Shown here piece by piece: positions 39,334-50,760 of a DNA stretch of 64,000 bases. Position numbers and translations under genes: made by a program. Under the pieces are notes generated by a model that was not told the DNA's origin, searched no databases, and saw only the letters and a list, made by a program, of their open reading frames with translations. Position 1 is the first letter of the stretch. Every line of letters begins with the position of its first letter. This DNA is from Diplonema papillatum. Its lineage: Eukaryota; Euglenozoa; Diplonemea; Diplonemida; Diplonemidae. Location of the stretch: contig JAPJBO010000093.1 of the NCBI GenBank assembly GCA_030068145.1, positions 186,001 to 250,000 of the forward strand. The letters are read 5' to 3'.

Positions 39334-41892
39334 TAATAATAAAAATAAGTCGAATTCAAATTTTGGCAGTGCATTAAGTCTAATTTGAAATTTCCTTGGT
39401 GTATTAACTGCAAAGACCCAAGAATTTCCATTCCGAGCCTCCGTGGAGCGAGACTTTTCACGGAGACTTTGAAGTGCGGACCATTTAATCACCACACGGC
39501 GGAGTTCACTCCTATAATATTATGTGCTTTCCCGACTCAAGTGCTTTTCTTTTACATTACAGCACCTGGTATCTGATCATTGTTGCATCGTCGCAGGAAG
39601 TGGTTTATGATTATTATTTTGCTTCTGACCAGCCCCCACCGCTGCCTTAAGTGACAATCGCCCCCCAGAACCCCTTTAGTGCCTATAAGGACCGAAACAC
39701 GGTGCAGATAGGACACAAGTAAGTTTGAAGGCTCGTGCATCCCCCAGCTTTTGAGTCTTGCCGGCCTTGTTTTCTCAAAAACGACGCTGAGCGGTGCCTG
39801 AAAAAACGAAAGCGTCTCGCTCGAAGACTTCAACTCTAGAAAACGACGGGCTGTGCGAAGTTGCGATCACTTGCTAATGAGAGCCAACACTACTCTTTCC
39901 ATACAGTAGCTTATTCACATTGATTCAACTACATAGAAAAGGTGGTCACGGGATAAGCCGTTTCTTAACGGCTTTATCACATGGGAGAACATGAGATTGC
40001 GCCGCACAGCCCAACGCCTAATTAGTTCCCGCCTATCTCCACGAAAGCGAGAACGTCGAATGTGTTCTTTTCGCGCACCCCACTTCCTGAACATCCTTCC
40101 GCAAGCTCGCGGTTCAAAAACATGCTAGTAGTGCCCGGAGTTTGTGGAAACTGAAGCGCTGGCAGCGCAGTTTGGGCGTTTTGCACCGAAACACGCAAGA
40201 AGGAATGAGGGCCTACCGAATATAAGGATAATGACCGAAACCAGGAACGAACAGTCTCATCAGCCCTCGGCTCATGTATCTACTATCCTTTATCGACACG
40301 TCGCAAATAAGAGGATCCCATTGCCAGATATCTAAAAACCCGGCAACCGAGCTTCAAGCTCAATGTCTGGAAAGCACGATAATGAGAACCATTCTTCTGT
40401 TCGGAACGAATCAGGAAGGGGGTAATGGTGCATGGCTCCGAGACGGAACCCTTGGCCCTGATCATCAAAAAAAAGCAAAGAAAAGAAGCGAGCAAGAGAA
40501 CGCGTTCACAAACCAGACGGCACCGTGCTCAGACGGAGAGAAAAAACGTACGCCAAACGTGGCCCCCTTGCAGTGGCGTTCCCTTACATGTTCAACCAGT
40601 CGGCTGGACCCAGAGTCATACCACGACGTAACCACAGCGGAAGTACCGGATCTCTTTTCTTTTGAGATCTGATCTTCAGGCCACATGCTGGGTTACACGT
40701 GGGTCTCTCCTGGGGTCAAGTTGACACACATGTGCCTAGACGTGACCGGCAGGAGTGTACCACGTCCGTCCGATGTTCCTCCTGCGAATTCGTCTCGTCA
40801 ATGGGCTTCACGCAAAGTGGCCACGGAGCATCGGAGCAGTCCACAACTTGTCGACAACAAACAAGTAAAGTACCCAAACAAATAAACAAAAAACTGCGCT
40901 TTGTTTTTCTTGTTGGCTACCTTGTTGGTACTTAGCAATCTGACGAGCCGAGTAGATTGGAGTCGAGCTATGACCACGAGACCGCATGCAGGTGGAGGGA
41001 GATGCCCTCTGACTGCCAAGGTAAGCTCCCGGGGAGCTGACCCAGACCTAGCCTGGCCCACCTGACGGTGGCGATCCAAACCCTTTGACTTTTGATGTGC
41101 TCCCTTTCTCTCGGAGCAGGTCATCACGGCAGCGATGACCACGAGAACACATGTGTCTTCTCCCTCTCTCCCGGCGACCGATCTACACTCGAAGAGTTAC
41201 CGCATCTCGCTTACACAAGGTGCTTTGTTTACGATTGCCAAAGGTTCCAACAGTTCGCACAAGCGCAAAGCGAAAAAGCAGAAAATGAAAAAGAAAACGT
41301 TAACGGGAAGACTTTGAAGAAAAAGGCGCACGGGGAAACCGCGGAACCACGAGGAGATAGCACAAAGAAAAGCGGAGACCGTAAGAAAGCATGGTAAACG
41401 TTTTTTCTCACTTCCCAGCCTTTTCACTGAGTTGCAAGACCCGCAGTGGATGGATTAGTCGTCGGATTCAGAAGTGCTGTTCCATTTGGCCTGCCGATAG
41501 AGGATGCACACTGAAGTTGTTGACAAAAACGTGTCCATGTGCCTCTTTGCGATCGAACGCAACAAGGCAAGTCTGACCCCTTGCCTTCGTCTGCAACATC
41601 AGCCGTCCCCAGACATCCTTTTTTCGGTGAAGCATGGGATAGTAACATAGTGTATTCCAGTTGCATCACGTGGCCGCCAGCCGCACGTGGACTTGCTGTA
41701 CTGGGGGTTTCCTGCACAGACGGGGAAATCTTTCTGATGAGCACGAGTCTGGACCGCTTTTCTTTTCTGACTCTCTTTCTCAAATTTTGGATTTGAATTT
41801 TGCGTGGTGACTACGCAAACACGCCTGGGCGCCTTTTTTTCAAAAGCAAAAGAATAAACCAAAACTACGCATTTCTTTTACCGCAGTAGACT
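39334..41892. other. intergenic, no gene
   Basis: A diverged R2 3' end lies at about 39815-39845 (GAAGACTTCAACTCTAGAAA). About 41115-41160 (GCAGCGATGACCACGAGAAC) resembles 30170-30205. No domain-bearing frame. Confidence 0.45.
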
Positions 41893-41985
41893 ATACCTGT
41901 TGAGTTTTTGCTGCTCACGATTTGGGGGTTTCGGACGTATACCTGCAGCAGGATCGACCCCCCTCCCTCTTTCGTAATGCTTTGA
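41893..41985 (+). repeat. R9 repeat
   Basis: GTTGAGTTTTTGCTGCTCAC...GCAGCAGGATCGACC and a C-rich stretch. Same strand as the other R9 copies. Confidence 0.5.
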
Positions 41986-42511
41986 GGGGCGAGGAAGACT
42001 CCGAAGTTGTACCGCCAAGGCACGCCCAGGAGTTGGCTGCTTCGATGTCCTTGTACACTCTGCATTCCGTTCCAGTTCTTCTGTTTATGCCAGGCGGAAC
42101 AAGCTTCCGAGAAAGTGCGCCTCTCTCCGTTTTCATTCTTCTTATCTTCATCCTTCCGTCAATCATTATTGAGCCGGGTGTTCTCGCAATTTAAGTATAG
42201 AGGCAATGCGATGCCCGCCAAGGGAAACCGCCAGTAGAAGCCGACGGAAATACTCGCTCATTCCGTAAAGGGGCCTGATCGGACTGGTTGCGTATCTCCT
42301 CGCTGCTGCACTCTCGTCTTGGATGCCTTGCTGCTTGGTTCGTACAGCTCGGCTGCTTTACGCCCACTGAACCATGGAACGAGCTCAAGAAGGCTATCCG
42401 GTGTTCGCAGCCTTCAACAAACAAAAGCTTACACGCTGAAAACAGTTTGCACCAAGCCAAAAGAAGAGCACAGCCGCAACCAATGCTCATAAGCGCTCAC
42501 CGAAATACAAT
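41986..42511. other. intergenic, no gene
   Basis: Nothing recognisable. Confidence 0.5.
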
Positions 42512-42706
42512 ATTTTTTTGTAGAAGCACCTGCTTTGTAGGAAATACTTGAGGAGGCTGCCAGCTGCAAAAGATCAAAGGAGGTAAATGTGCTGTAGCCC
42601 GAGTGGCGGGCGTAAGCGTTCAACAAAAAAGACCCACTTTGTAGTTGTATTGTTTCTCCCCCTCTAGCCTCCTTTGAAGTAGGCACGAGGCAGCCCCTCG
42701 AGTGTT
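42512..42706 (+). repeat. R1 repeat with an internal deletion
   Basis: Complete from TTTTTTTGTAGAAGCACCTG to CTCGAGTGTTTT, but about 25 bp (the CACACGAAACACAGGTAAATCTGGGTTT portion, in part) is missing after GCTGTAGCCC. It ends exactly where the tandem duplication begins. Confidence 0.85.
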
Positions 42707-44054
42707 TTGGCTCTTGTTGCCTTGGGTGCACCAAGGGTCGCCCAGAGGCACTGAAACTCTGAGTCTCAAGCTAGCTTTTCACTTTGAAGAAGACCATAGA
42801 AACACGACGAGCACCAGGGGAGGCACCCCCCGCTTTTCTTGCACATAGAAGCCCGATCTTGCCGCTTGCTGCGCAAGAGGATGCTAGAAAGAATCAGGTT
42901 CTGTCGCGGCCAAGGAAGCGGGAGTTCCGAGAGCTACCGTCCATCGTTTGCGTCCCTTGCGTCACAGCTTCGACTCCGTCGGTAAGTTTCAAGCCAGGCC
43001 TGTCGCTAAATCGAAACTTCCACCAGTTCATGGGAACGAGGGAAAAAGAATGGTTTGCGCCCGCTGAAGCCGATTTTCGCCAATACAAGCCAATAAATAG
43101 TAGTTTAATACCTGCGCCTAGGTGCGGAATTCTTTTTGTAGTGTTACACTAACAATGCTTTCTAAACACGAAAGAGAACGCTGGCAGCGTGTTTGGGAGA
43201 AGATTAGCCTAACGATCATATTCACTCACTATCAATCACTAACAGGCTAATCCTCCCCTGGCACGTACAAACAACCACACGCCTATTCTTTTTTGTATAA
43301 GCACCTGCTTCGTAGGAAATACTTGAGGAGGCTGCCAGTTGCGAAAGATCAAGAAGGAGGTAAATGTGCTCTAGCCCACACGAAACACAGGTAAATCTGG
43401 GTTTAGTGGCGGGCATGAGCGTTGAACAAAAAAAGACCCACGTTGTTGTTGTATTGTTTCTCCCCATCCTTCGAAGTAAGCACAAGGCAGCCCCTCGAGT
43501 ATTTTGAAGTTACTGGACCAGCCGCAGCCCAAAACCGGGAACGATGCAAGAAACGAGAACTCGGAACGCCATTTAGTGACAGGCCTGGTCTCAAACAAAG
43601 AAGAAGAAAGAAAAAAAGAAGTCCTACCTTATCAGCACTCACCCCCGTGGGAATGGAAAGCAGCAAGCAGAGCCCACCCAAGGTCAGCCGGAGCCCCTAA
43701 GAATACCGGCTTGTGACACAACAAACCCAACATACCCCCCCCCCCCGAACAACCTCTCAAATGGAAGATCTGAAGACTGCCTACGGAAGAGACATGCATT
43801 CGTCAGACCTAATCAAAGCCCGAACTGGTGCGTGCAAAAGAAGTCTGGCTCCAAGAGTCTTGGTTAAAAAAATTCGGGATTGACGGTAACACAAAAATAT
43901 GACGGTCGCCGAAATCGCCAACGAACGAAGAAGGTAGTCACCGACACTCTTTCCTCGTGTAGCCGCCACCTGAAAGGAAACGCTGCGGAAAGAGGATACC
44001 AGCGCTCCTGAAAGTAACTCAGAGACTCTACAGCTCGGAGTTCAACGGCACGAC
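42707..44054. repeat. tandem segmental duplication, left arm
   Basis: About 1.35 kb starting TTGGCTCTTGTTGCCTTGGG and ending GAGTTCAACGGCACGAC. The right arm follows without a gap. The arms look about 98-99% identical by eye. The arm contains an R1 copy. No gene is recognised in it. Confidence 0.9.
43287..43506 (+). repeat. R1 repeat, full length (left arm)
   Basis: From TTTTTTGTATAAGCACCTGC to CCCTCGAGTATTTT. Copied with the duplication. Confidence 0.9.
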
Positions 44055-44651
44055 TTGGCTCTTGTTGCCTTGGGTGCACCAAGGGTCGCCCAGAGGCACT
44101 GAAACCCTGAGTCTCAAGCTAGCTTTTCACTTTGAAGAAGACCATAGAAACACGACGAGCACCAGGGGAGGCACCCCCCGCTTTTCTGCACATAGAAGCC
44201 CGATCTTGCCGCTTGCTGCGCAAGAGGATGCTAGAAAGAATCAGGTTCTGTCGCGGCCAAGGAAGCGGGAGTTCCGAGAGCTACCGTCCATCGTTTGCGT
44301 CCCTTGCGTCACAGCTTCGACTCCGTCGGTAAGTTTCAAGCCAGGCCTGTCGCTAAATCGAAACTTCCACCAGTTCATGGGAACGAGGGAAAAAGAATGG
44401 TTTGCGCCCGCTGAAGCCGATTTTCGCCAGTGTCTCGACCATCTGCTTGTGTATAAACGATAAACAAGCTAATAAATACTTGCGCCTAGGTGCGGAATTT
44501 CTTTTGTAGTATTACACTAACAATGCTTTCTAAACACGAAAGAGAACGCTGGCAGCGTGTTTGGGAGAAGATTAGCCTAACGATCATATTCACTCACTAT
44601 CAATCACTAACAGGCTAATCCTCCCCTGGCACGTACAAACAAACACACGCC

Positions 44652-44870
44652 GATTCTTTTTTGTATAAGCACCTGCTTCGTAGGAAATACTTGAGGAGGC
44701 TGCCAGTTGCGAAAGATCAAGAAGGAGATAAATGTGCTCTAGCCCACACGAAACACAGGTAAATCTGGGTTTAGTGGCGGGCATGAGCGTTGAAAAGACC
44801 CACGTTGTTGTTGTATTGTTTCTCCCCATCCTTCGAAGTAAGCACAAGGCAGCCCCTCGAGTATTTTGAA
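44652..44870 (+). repeat. R1 repeat, full length (right arm)
   Basis: Duplicate of 43287-43506, lacking about 7 bases after GCGTTGAA. Confidence 0.9.
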
Positions 44871-44979
44871 GTTACTGGACCAGCCGCAGCCCAAAATCGG
44901 GAACGATGCAAGAAACGAGAACTCGGAACGCCATTTAGTGACAGGCCTGGTTTCAAACAAAGAAGAAGAAAGAAAGCGT

Positions 44980-45096
44980 GCACCAAATATGGAACCCGTA
45001 ACCACATAGCCCTTTCTTGCTCTAAGATAACCCATTCATGAACGGTCACACGGAGACCCTAAAACCCCGGAATATCAAGCGAACTTTAACTCTAAA
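44980..45096 (+). repeat. R2 insertion private to the right arm
   Basis: Starts at AAGCGTGCACCAAATATGGA, so it is 5'-truncated, and ends CGAACTTTAACTCTAAAAG. The left arm has an uninterrupted AGAAAGAAAAAAAGAAG at the same place, so R2 moved after the duplication. Confidence 0.9.
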
Positions 45097-45936
45097 AGAA
45101 GAAGTCCTACCTTATCAGCACTCACCCCCGTGGGAATGGAAAGCAGCAAGCAGAGCCCACCCAAGGTCAGCCGGAGCCCCTGAGAATACCGGCTTGTGAC
45201 ACAACAAACCCAACATACCCCACCCCCCCCCCCGAACAACCTCTCAAATGGAAGATCTGAAGACTGCCTACGGAAGAGACATGCATTCGTCAGACCTAAT
45301 CAAAGCCCGAACTGGTGCGTGCAAAAGAAGTCTGGCTCCAAGAGTCTTGGTTAAAAAAATTCGGGATTGACGGTAACACAAAAATATGACGGTCGCCGAA
45401 ATCGCCAACGAACGAAGAAGGTAGTCACCGACACTCTTTCCTCGTGTAGCCGCCACCTGAAAGGAAACGCTGCGGAAAGAGGATACCAGCGCTCCTGAAA
45501 GTAACTCAGAGACTCTACAGCTCGGAGTTCAACGGCACGACGTTCACCCTAACAAGAAGAAAACAGCTGATGTCAGCAACCTACCTGGATATACAACCAA
45601 CCGAACGCCGTCACAGGCAACAGACTGAGTGAATATCGGCGGAAACACCAAACGAGAATGGACGCTACAAAGCAATCACAGAGCGGTATAAAACCTTCTA
45701 GAAGGAACAAATCCATCCCTGGGGCTGGTCTGGCAGAAGCTGTCGGGGGAGGGAAACAAAAACGAAGCTCCAACAAAAGCGAGCAGCTAGACAAGTGTCG
45801 CTGATCCGGCACTGCTTCTGCACTCAGCCAAAACAGAAGAAACAGAGCACACAACCAACACACTCCAAACAACGAACAAGAACCGAACAACAAAGACAGA
45901 AGATTAATAGAGTATACGCCAGCCTGTCCTACCGAT

Positions 45937-46974
45937 GTGGGAGTGGGCATTGGCACGCCAGGAGTCATGGCTTCAGCTAATTGGCTTGGACTGCCCAGTA
46001 CCTGTCTGCAGACTTTCGCACGCAGCCTCACCAGCGACTGTGCAAATATTTACACCAGCACGGTGAATCAATCCGTTAGTCAGGGAAATAACTTGTCCCG
46101 GCTGCTTACTGTCCGTTACGTGCCGAGTTTTCTCGGAAAAGGCAGCGTGGCAGGAACGGTGAAAGTAATAGTCGTCACAAGATTGATGAAAACAGGTAGG
46201 GAATGCGGCACCGAATGGAAGCATTCCCGACGCCAAGGAAGAAGAAGTACTAGAACAAGAAAGCCCCCACTTCCTAACCCCTTCCTCAAACCCAGACCAA
46301 TTCCCAACGACCTCCCTCTCCTCTCCCTGCAGCTGCACACGCGCAGAACAAATGCTTTTCCTTCGTTTTCCACTTGGGGATTCGCTGATCGCCCGTTAAT
46401 TCGTATCAGCGAGAGCAAGCCCCAAAATTGGAAACGGTCTACTGATGAAAGAGGAAAATCAATCAGCCGTGGGAGGAGGGAGCGAAACTCTGTCGAAAAG
46501 AAGCCGCCTGACTCCGGGTCCACCAGAGTGTTAGACACTTTCTACCGGACCCCGGCCAGCCCTCGCCGTTGGGCGCGTTGGAGGCTCGAAACCGGGGGGC
46601 AAACAGGACATGGTGCTTCATATGGGGATCAAAAAAGCCCAGCAGGGTGGGGCCTGGTGCCAAAAAAGACGTGTCGGACATGTTGCCGGCACACCGGCAC
46701 TAAAATACCTCCACGAAAAAAAGGTCCCAAAACAACGCCACCTCTGACCAAACCTGCGCCTTATAGCGGGGGGGGGGGACTCATGCAGACCGCCCCGCGA
46801 GCCTCCCCTCGTCGACAGCTTGTCAGCCGACGACGAGCAGCCCGGAGGAAAAGCCTGGAGTGTGCACGCATTTCAGAGGGGAATAAAAAGGGCGACCCTC
46901 CTTCTTTCTCAAACAGACGGTCGTTTCCCCCGTCTTGCTTCGTCCTTTTCCGTCTTTCTTCCTTGTGTTGCTAG
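45937..46974 (+). CDS. 345-codon open frame, unrecognised
   Basis: A single uninterrupted plus frame. The product is Arg/Pro/Ser-rich and basic, with a Cys cluster (KTCRTCCRH near 245) and no domain, signal peptide or membrane helix that I recognise. By simple stop-codon statistics such length is improbable by chance, but the plus strand is poor in T (and so in TAA/TAG/TGA) here. The frame ends just inside a 60-bp direct repeat. It may be a fast-evolving gene or an accident of composition. Confidence 0.25.
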   Translation: MGVGIGTPGVMASANWLGLPSTCLQTFARSLTSDCANIYTSTVNQSVSQGNNLSRLLTVRYVPSFLGKGSVAGTVKVIVVTRLMKTGRECGTEWKHSRRQGRRSTRTRKPPLPNPFLKPRPIPNDLPLLSLQLHTRRTNAFPSFSTWGFADRPLIRISESKPQNWKRSTDERGKSISRGRRERNSVEKKPPDSGSTRVLDTFYRTPASPRRWARWRLETGGQTGHGASYGDQKSPAGWGLVPKKTCRTCCRHTGTKIPPRKKGPKTTPPLTKPAPYSGGGGLMQTAPRASPRRQLVSRRRAARRKSLECARISEGNKKGDPPSFSNRRSFPPSCFVLFRLSSLCC

Positions 46975-47015
46975 CAAGTTGGAAAGGGGAGCATCCCCAG
47001 AGGGCCCGCGGTCAT
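46956..47015 (+). repeat. 60-bp direct repeat, left of R5
   Basis: CTTCCTTGTGTTGCTAGCAA ... GAGGGCCCGCGGTCATG is repeated in the same orientation at 47308-47369. Confidence 0.85.
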
Positions 47016-47016
47016 G

Positions 47017-47301
47017 TTGCAGGTACCAGGGAAAGCCTGCTACACGGGAGCCAAGCTTCACGTGTTCGGCGGTACTGCAGAGCCACGGGCCTACGGATCA
47101 AGTGGCTACCGATTTCCCAAACTAAAGCATCAAGACGCACCTTGGGGCTTGGCGCTTGCGCTGAACACAAGCTCGTCGAGACGGTCAGCCACAGGGCAAA
47201 GCGGACGGGGTTGTGGCACTGTGCTGCCTCCGACTCAAGCTTTGCAAGCTGTGGTTGACCGTCACGTTCCTGGACCAGGAACGGCCTTTTTCTTCTTCTC
47301 T
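47017..47301 (+). repeat. R5 dispersed repeat
   Basis: Matches 26120-26395 inverted. It is bracketed by the 60-bp direct repeats. Confidence 0.8.
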
Positions 47302-47307
47302 TCTTCT

Positions 47308-47369
47308 TCTTCCTTGTGTTGCTCGCAAGTTGGAAAAGGGGGGCATCCCTAGGAGGGCCCGCGATCATG
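47308..47369 (+). repeat. 60-bp direct repeat, right of R5
   Basis: Second copy of 46956-47015 with about five differences. Confidence 0.85.
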
Positions 47370-47729
47370 AGAGCACGGCCGCCGCTGGTTGACGCTAAGC
47401 CGCCAGCCTTACCAGGAAGAAGCCCGGTGCGGTTGACTTTCTTTTTTTTAACCACGTGCAAAGCGTGAGGAAACTGAACCGCCCGGGTTGGACCTTCTGA
47501 CCAGGATCATTTGCCGATTGCCTCCAGAATTTGGGTTCAGGGTAGTGCGGTCAACGAGAGCCTTCCGTTTCGGGGGCGTCAAAGTCAATCGTCCGAGGCT
47601 TGCCTCGCAAAGTTGTCTTCGCCCGGCGAAAACGAGTCTTCCTCTGCACGTTTCTCCGCGCACAGAGTTGCGGGTGGAAAAACTAACGTAACTTAAAGCA
47701 GGGGAAAGCATGCCATTAACGCAGAGAGC
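47370..47729. other. intergenic, no gene
   Basis: Nothing recognisable. Confidence 0.5.
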
Positions 47730-47825
47730 AGTCGGCTAGACCTCGTTGAGTTTGTGCTCACGATTGCGGGGAGTCAACTAACGCAAACTAAAGCAGGACC
47801 CAGCCCCCCTTCCGTGAGAAAAACG
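47730..47825 (+). repeat. R9 repeat
   Basis: GTTGAGTTTGTGCTCACGAT...AACTAAAGCAGGACCCAG, C run, CCGTGAG. Same strand as the other R9 copies. Confidence 0.55.
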
Positions 47826-49534
47826 ATGCTCTGCTGCATCAGCTATTCTCATGCCCAACATGTACCGAAACTCCGCCACCAGTCACGTATAATCGATCGA
47901 CGATTCACATGCGTATCACGTGTTCGGTACATCAAGGCGCTCGACGATGTCAGCTCTGGGCTCAGGTAGGGTCAACGAAAAACCCTGGTTCTCCAGTCGT
48001 CTCCTACTTCGCGGTGTCCGGGTTTTCGGTACCAGTGGTTGACATTGACTGAAGGTCATCAGACGTGCATTGGCACAGTCCTGTGCTAAATGTCTCGTGT
48101 TACCGTATTTGTACTTGCAAGCAGAGACACTATAAGGACTGCATACAACAGTTCCCAACAGTGAGCTTTTGGTTCGTGAGCGTAACATCTGCGCTCGGCT
48201 TGGAGGAGAGGATATAAAAAAGAAAACAGGAAAATAGCAACAACAGAGCAAATCGCCATGGTCCTTTTTTCCGTTCTGATGTGTGAAACTCTGTCCGCGT
48301 TTTTTTTCCCTTTCGATTCTTTTATTATAAACCGGATGCCTCAGTTCTTTCCTTTTTTTCCTTTTTCCTCGTTTCCTGCATTTTTCTCTCGCATCTCGTT
48401 GCCGCGTCTCAAGAACAGCCAGTCAAAAGAAACTCGGAGACTTCGGCCGTTCTGTTCAAAATAAATAAGCGAACTTTTCACTCTCTAAAAAAGCAACTAA
48501 GCCTCAATTGTCAACCAGATTTCTTATAGGAGAGTGGGCGTACTCATGTCCACAAGCCTTCTGAAGCGACATTCCTCTATCTCTCTCAATCTACGCATTT
48601 CCTGATTCCCGCCAAGACAGGCGCAAGCAATTATCGTCGAGTGTTGCGCCAGCAAGCGTAAAAGAAAAAGAAAGGGAAATGTAATCGTAGCAGCAAGGAG
48701 CAGCTACAAGAAAAGCATCCGCGCGGAAAAAAAGGAACAAGGCTTTCAACCCTGAAAGCTACCTCCCATTCTCCAAATTCTTCAGAAGAAACTTAAAAAA
48801 AGAGAGGAGAGAAGAGAAGAAGGGGGGGAAAGTATTGGTGGTGCCGTTTCCGTTCAGCTCAAAATTTCCTCCCACTGGGCATTGTCGTGCCGGTAAGTGG
48901 GCGGGGGGGGGGGGGGGCGGGGGGGGGGTTTCTGATTCATTCAATCGGGTACATTTTTTTGCCAGAAGTGGGTTTCTCCGCAGCATGAGTCGAAGGAAGC
49001 CGTTTCCGTTCAAAAGAACATGGGCTATGCTACGCAGTGCTTCTTTTTCGCTCTCCTTTTGGTTTGCATTCGCATTTCCGTGGTCAGGTATGCAAACGCA
49101 AAAAAGTAGGCCTCGCGTGTATGCGCATCTCCGCTCTCTCCCTGTAGCCAGCTTTGACAGGCCAGCTCGCACTTAAGTGCAGGCAGTGGACAATCCTGTT
49201 TCACCAACAATCGGACGTTTCTGATAGTCAACGGTCAGGTCATAATAGGTTTTAACCAATCGGCGTAACTGAAGGCGATGGTCTCCTCACGCTGCCTGAA
49301 ACCTGTGAAGATCCGTGGTGGCTGCAAATGCACAGAAGCGTGTACTGCACGCACTTTGTCGCCTGCTTCTCCCAGATGGTTAGAATCTAGTCGGATTGCA
49401 CAGGCCGCTGCGCAGCAATCTGTGTTCAAACAGGCTGAAATTCCTGTCAAGAGAAGAACTGTCAGACGAAGCAATGTGCCTTTAGTCGGTCTCTACGACA
49501 CGGCATGGATGCCTTTTCTGTTTTCTTTTCTTTA
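47826..49534. other. intergenic, no gene; long G-run
   Basis: A diverged R2 3' end lies at about 48430-48488 (AGCGAACTTTTCACTCTCTA). A G tract of nearly 30 bases interrupted by C lies at about 48902-48929. No domain-bearing frame. Confidence 0.5.
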
Positions 49535-49725
49535 CCGAGGTTTTCGTGGGGGCCTGGTCAACCACCTCATCACAATAAGCGCAAACCTTTCTGACCGTGA
49601 TTGGACAGTCGGGATGCCGGGCGGGTCTCCATGAAGAAGAGAAGTAAAGCAAGACCTCCCTGCGCCTGCTGTCTCCGGCTGCTTCGGCAGACGACACATA
49701 CTACTACCGAGGTTTTCAACACCAG
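49535..49725 (+). repeat. R6 repeat
   Basis: GGGGGCCTGGTCAACCACCT to CTTCGGCAGACGACACATAC and a short TAC tail. Same orientation as 10030-10216, with a 25-bp insertion in the middle. Confidence 0.7.
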
Positions 49726-50494
49726 CTAGTACACCCGTTGTGACGGAGCCCGCGTACAACGTTCTGCACAAGATCGCTGAAAGCATAAAACTAAAAGTTC
49801 TCCTTTTTTTGTCGTAAAGATTAATATATCCCAGCACGTAGCTTCACCCCTCTCGCTTGCCCACCCACCCTTGTTCTTTTTTGAAGCCCGTGTCCTGAGG
49901 TCACGACGATTAGTGACGACACACCAGCATCATCGCCTGACTTTTCTATGGTCGGTTCTTGCATCACCCGACGGTAAAGACAAGCGGCAAGCGCAGTAGG
50001 AGGATTACCAAAGGAAACCAGGAGGTTTACCGTAAACCTCAAAAAACGCTAGAATATAGCCCATTTGACGATGTCGCCTCCCCTGGATGCTCAAGCGAAC
50101 GCACATCTTCACTCTAGTAAAAACATTGAAATGAGAGCGCGCTCTACGATAAGTCGATTAGTCGACAATAGGCAACAAAGACACACGCGCTGCCACTACC
50201 GCAGATACGATAGGTACACTCGTATACGATACCTTGTAAAGCAACCGGACAGGCTACCGGATGCACCATCGGCCCACCCTGCAAGCAGTACCTCTCCCCT
50301 CCCATTGCACTGTTTTTCCTTTTGTGCTGCAAGCATTGGCTCTGCACACGGCGGCCCATGCCCTCCGCGCTCTGCGGGAGTTACTTAGAAGTAGGGCGGG
50401 CGCCCTGAGTTTTAATCAATTGCTCAGGCACGTCCAACACACGCCGATTCTTTTTAATCGATTGCTCAGGCCTTGATGGACTTGCCTGAACGCT
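49726..50494. other. intergenic, no gene
   Basis: A short repeat, TTTTAATC.ATTGCTCAGGC, occurs twice (about 50410 and 50452). Nothing else is recognised. Confidence 0.45.
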
Positions 50495-50747
50495 CGTAGC
50501 TTAGGTTTCTTCCTTTCAAGGCTGCGTTCCCGGTTTTCCAGTTTTGCCGTTAGTTCCACCATAGCGCAGAGGCGCGTACCCGCCCACCGGATGGCGGCCC
50601 TCAGCTCCTCCTCCTTGAACAGAAGCGCCTCCCCGGGGTCGAAGGGGCTGTCCCACCTCCACTCCGGAGCGGGCTCCGCCGGGGAGGAGGCCCGCTCCGT
50701 GGGTGCGGCGGGCGGCTCCGGGAGCTGGCGGGAGAAGGCCCATGGGG
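50495..50747 (-). CDS. internal exon of an unrecognised protein, no start codon
   Basis: On the minus strand a cccctgtAG acceptor ends at 50748, and the frame then runs about 84 codons: an Ala/Pro/Glu-rich linker, 'EWRWDSPFDPGEALLFKEEE', then a charged helix (LRAAIRWAGTRL, VELTAKLENRERSLERKK) typical of a coiled coil. GC content and third-position GC are high, as in the accepted host exons, and the other two minus frames read as low-complexity Gly/Arg. The 3' boundary is uncertain (near 50495-50510). No flanking exon was found nearby. Protein family unknown. Confidence 0.5.
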
Positions 50748-50760
50748 CTACAGGGGCCGA

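Larger units (their letters stand above)
44055..45542. repeat. tandem segmental duplication, right arm
   Basis: Same sequence as 42707-44054 plus an extra 117-bp R2 insertion at about 44980-45096. A few small indels separate the arms. Confidence 0.9.

Noticed and set aside
46956-47369. 60-bp direct repeats as termini of an LTR-type element
   Set aside because: No primer-binding site, no polypurine tract, no coding region, and the interior is a dispersed repeat found elsewhere without these flanks.
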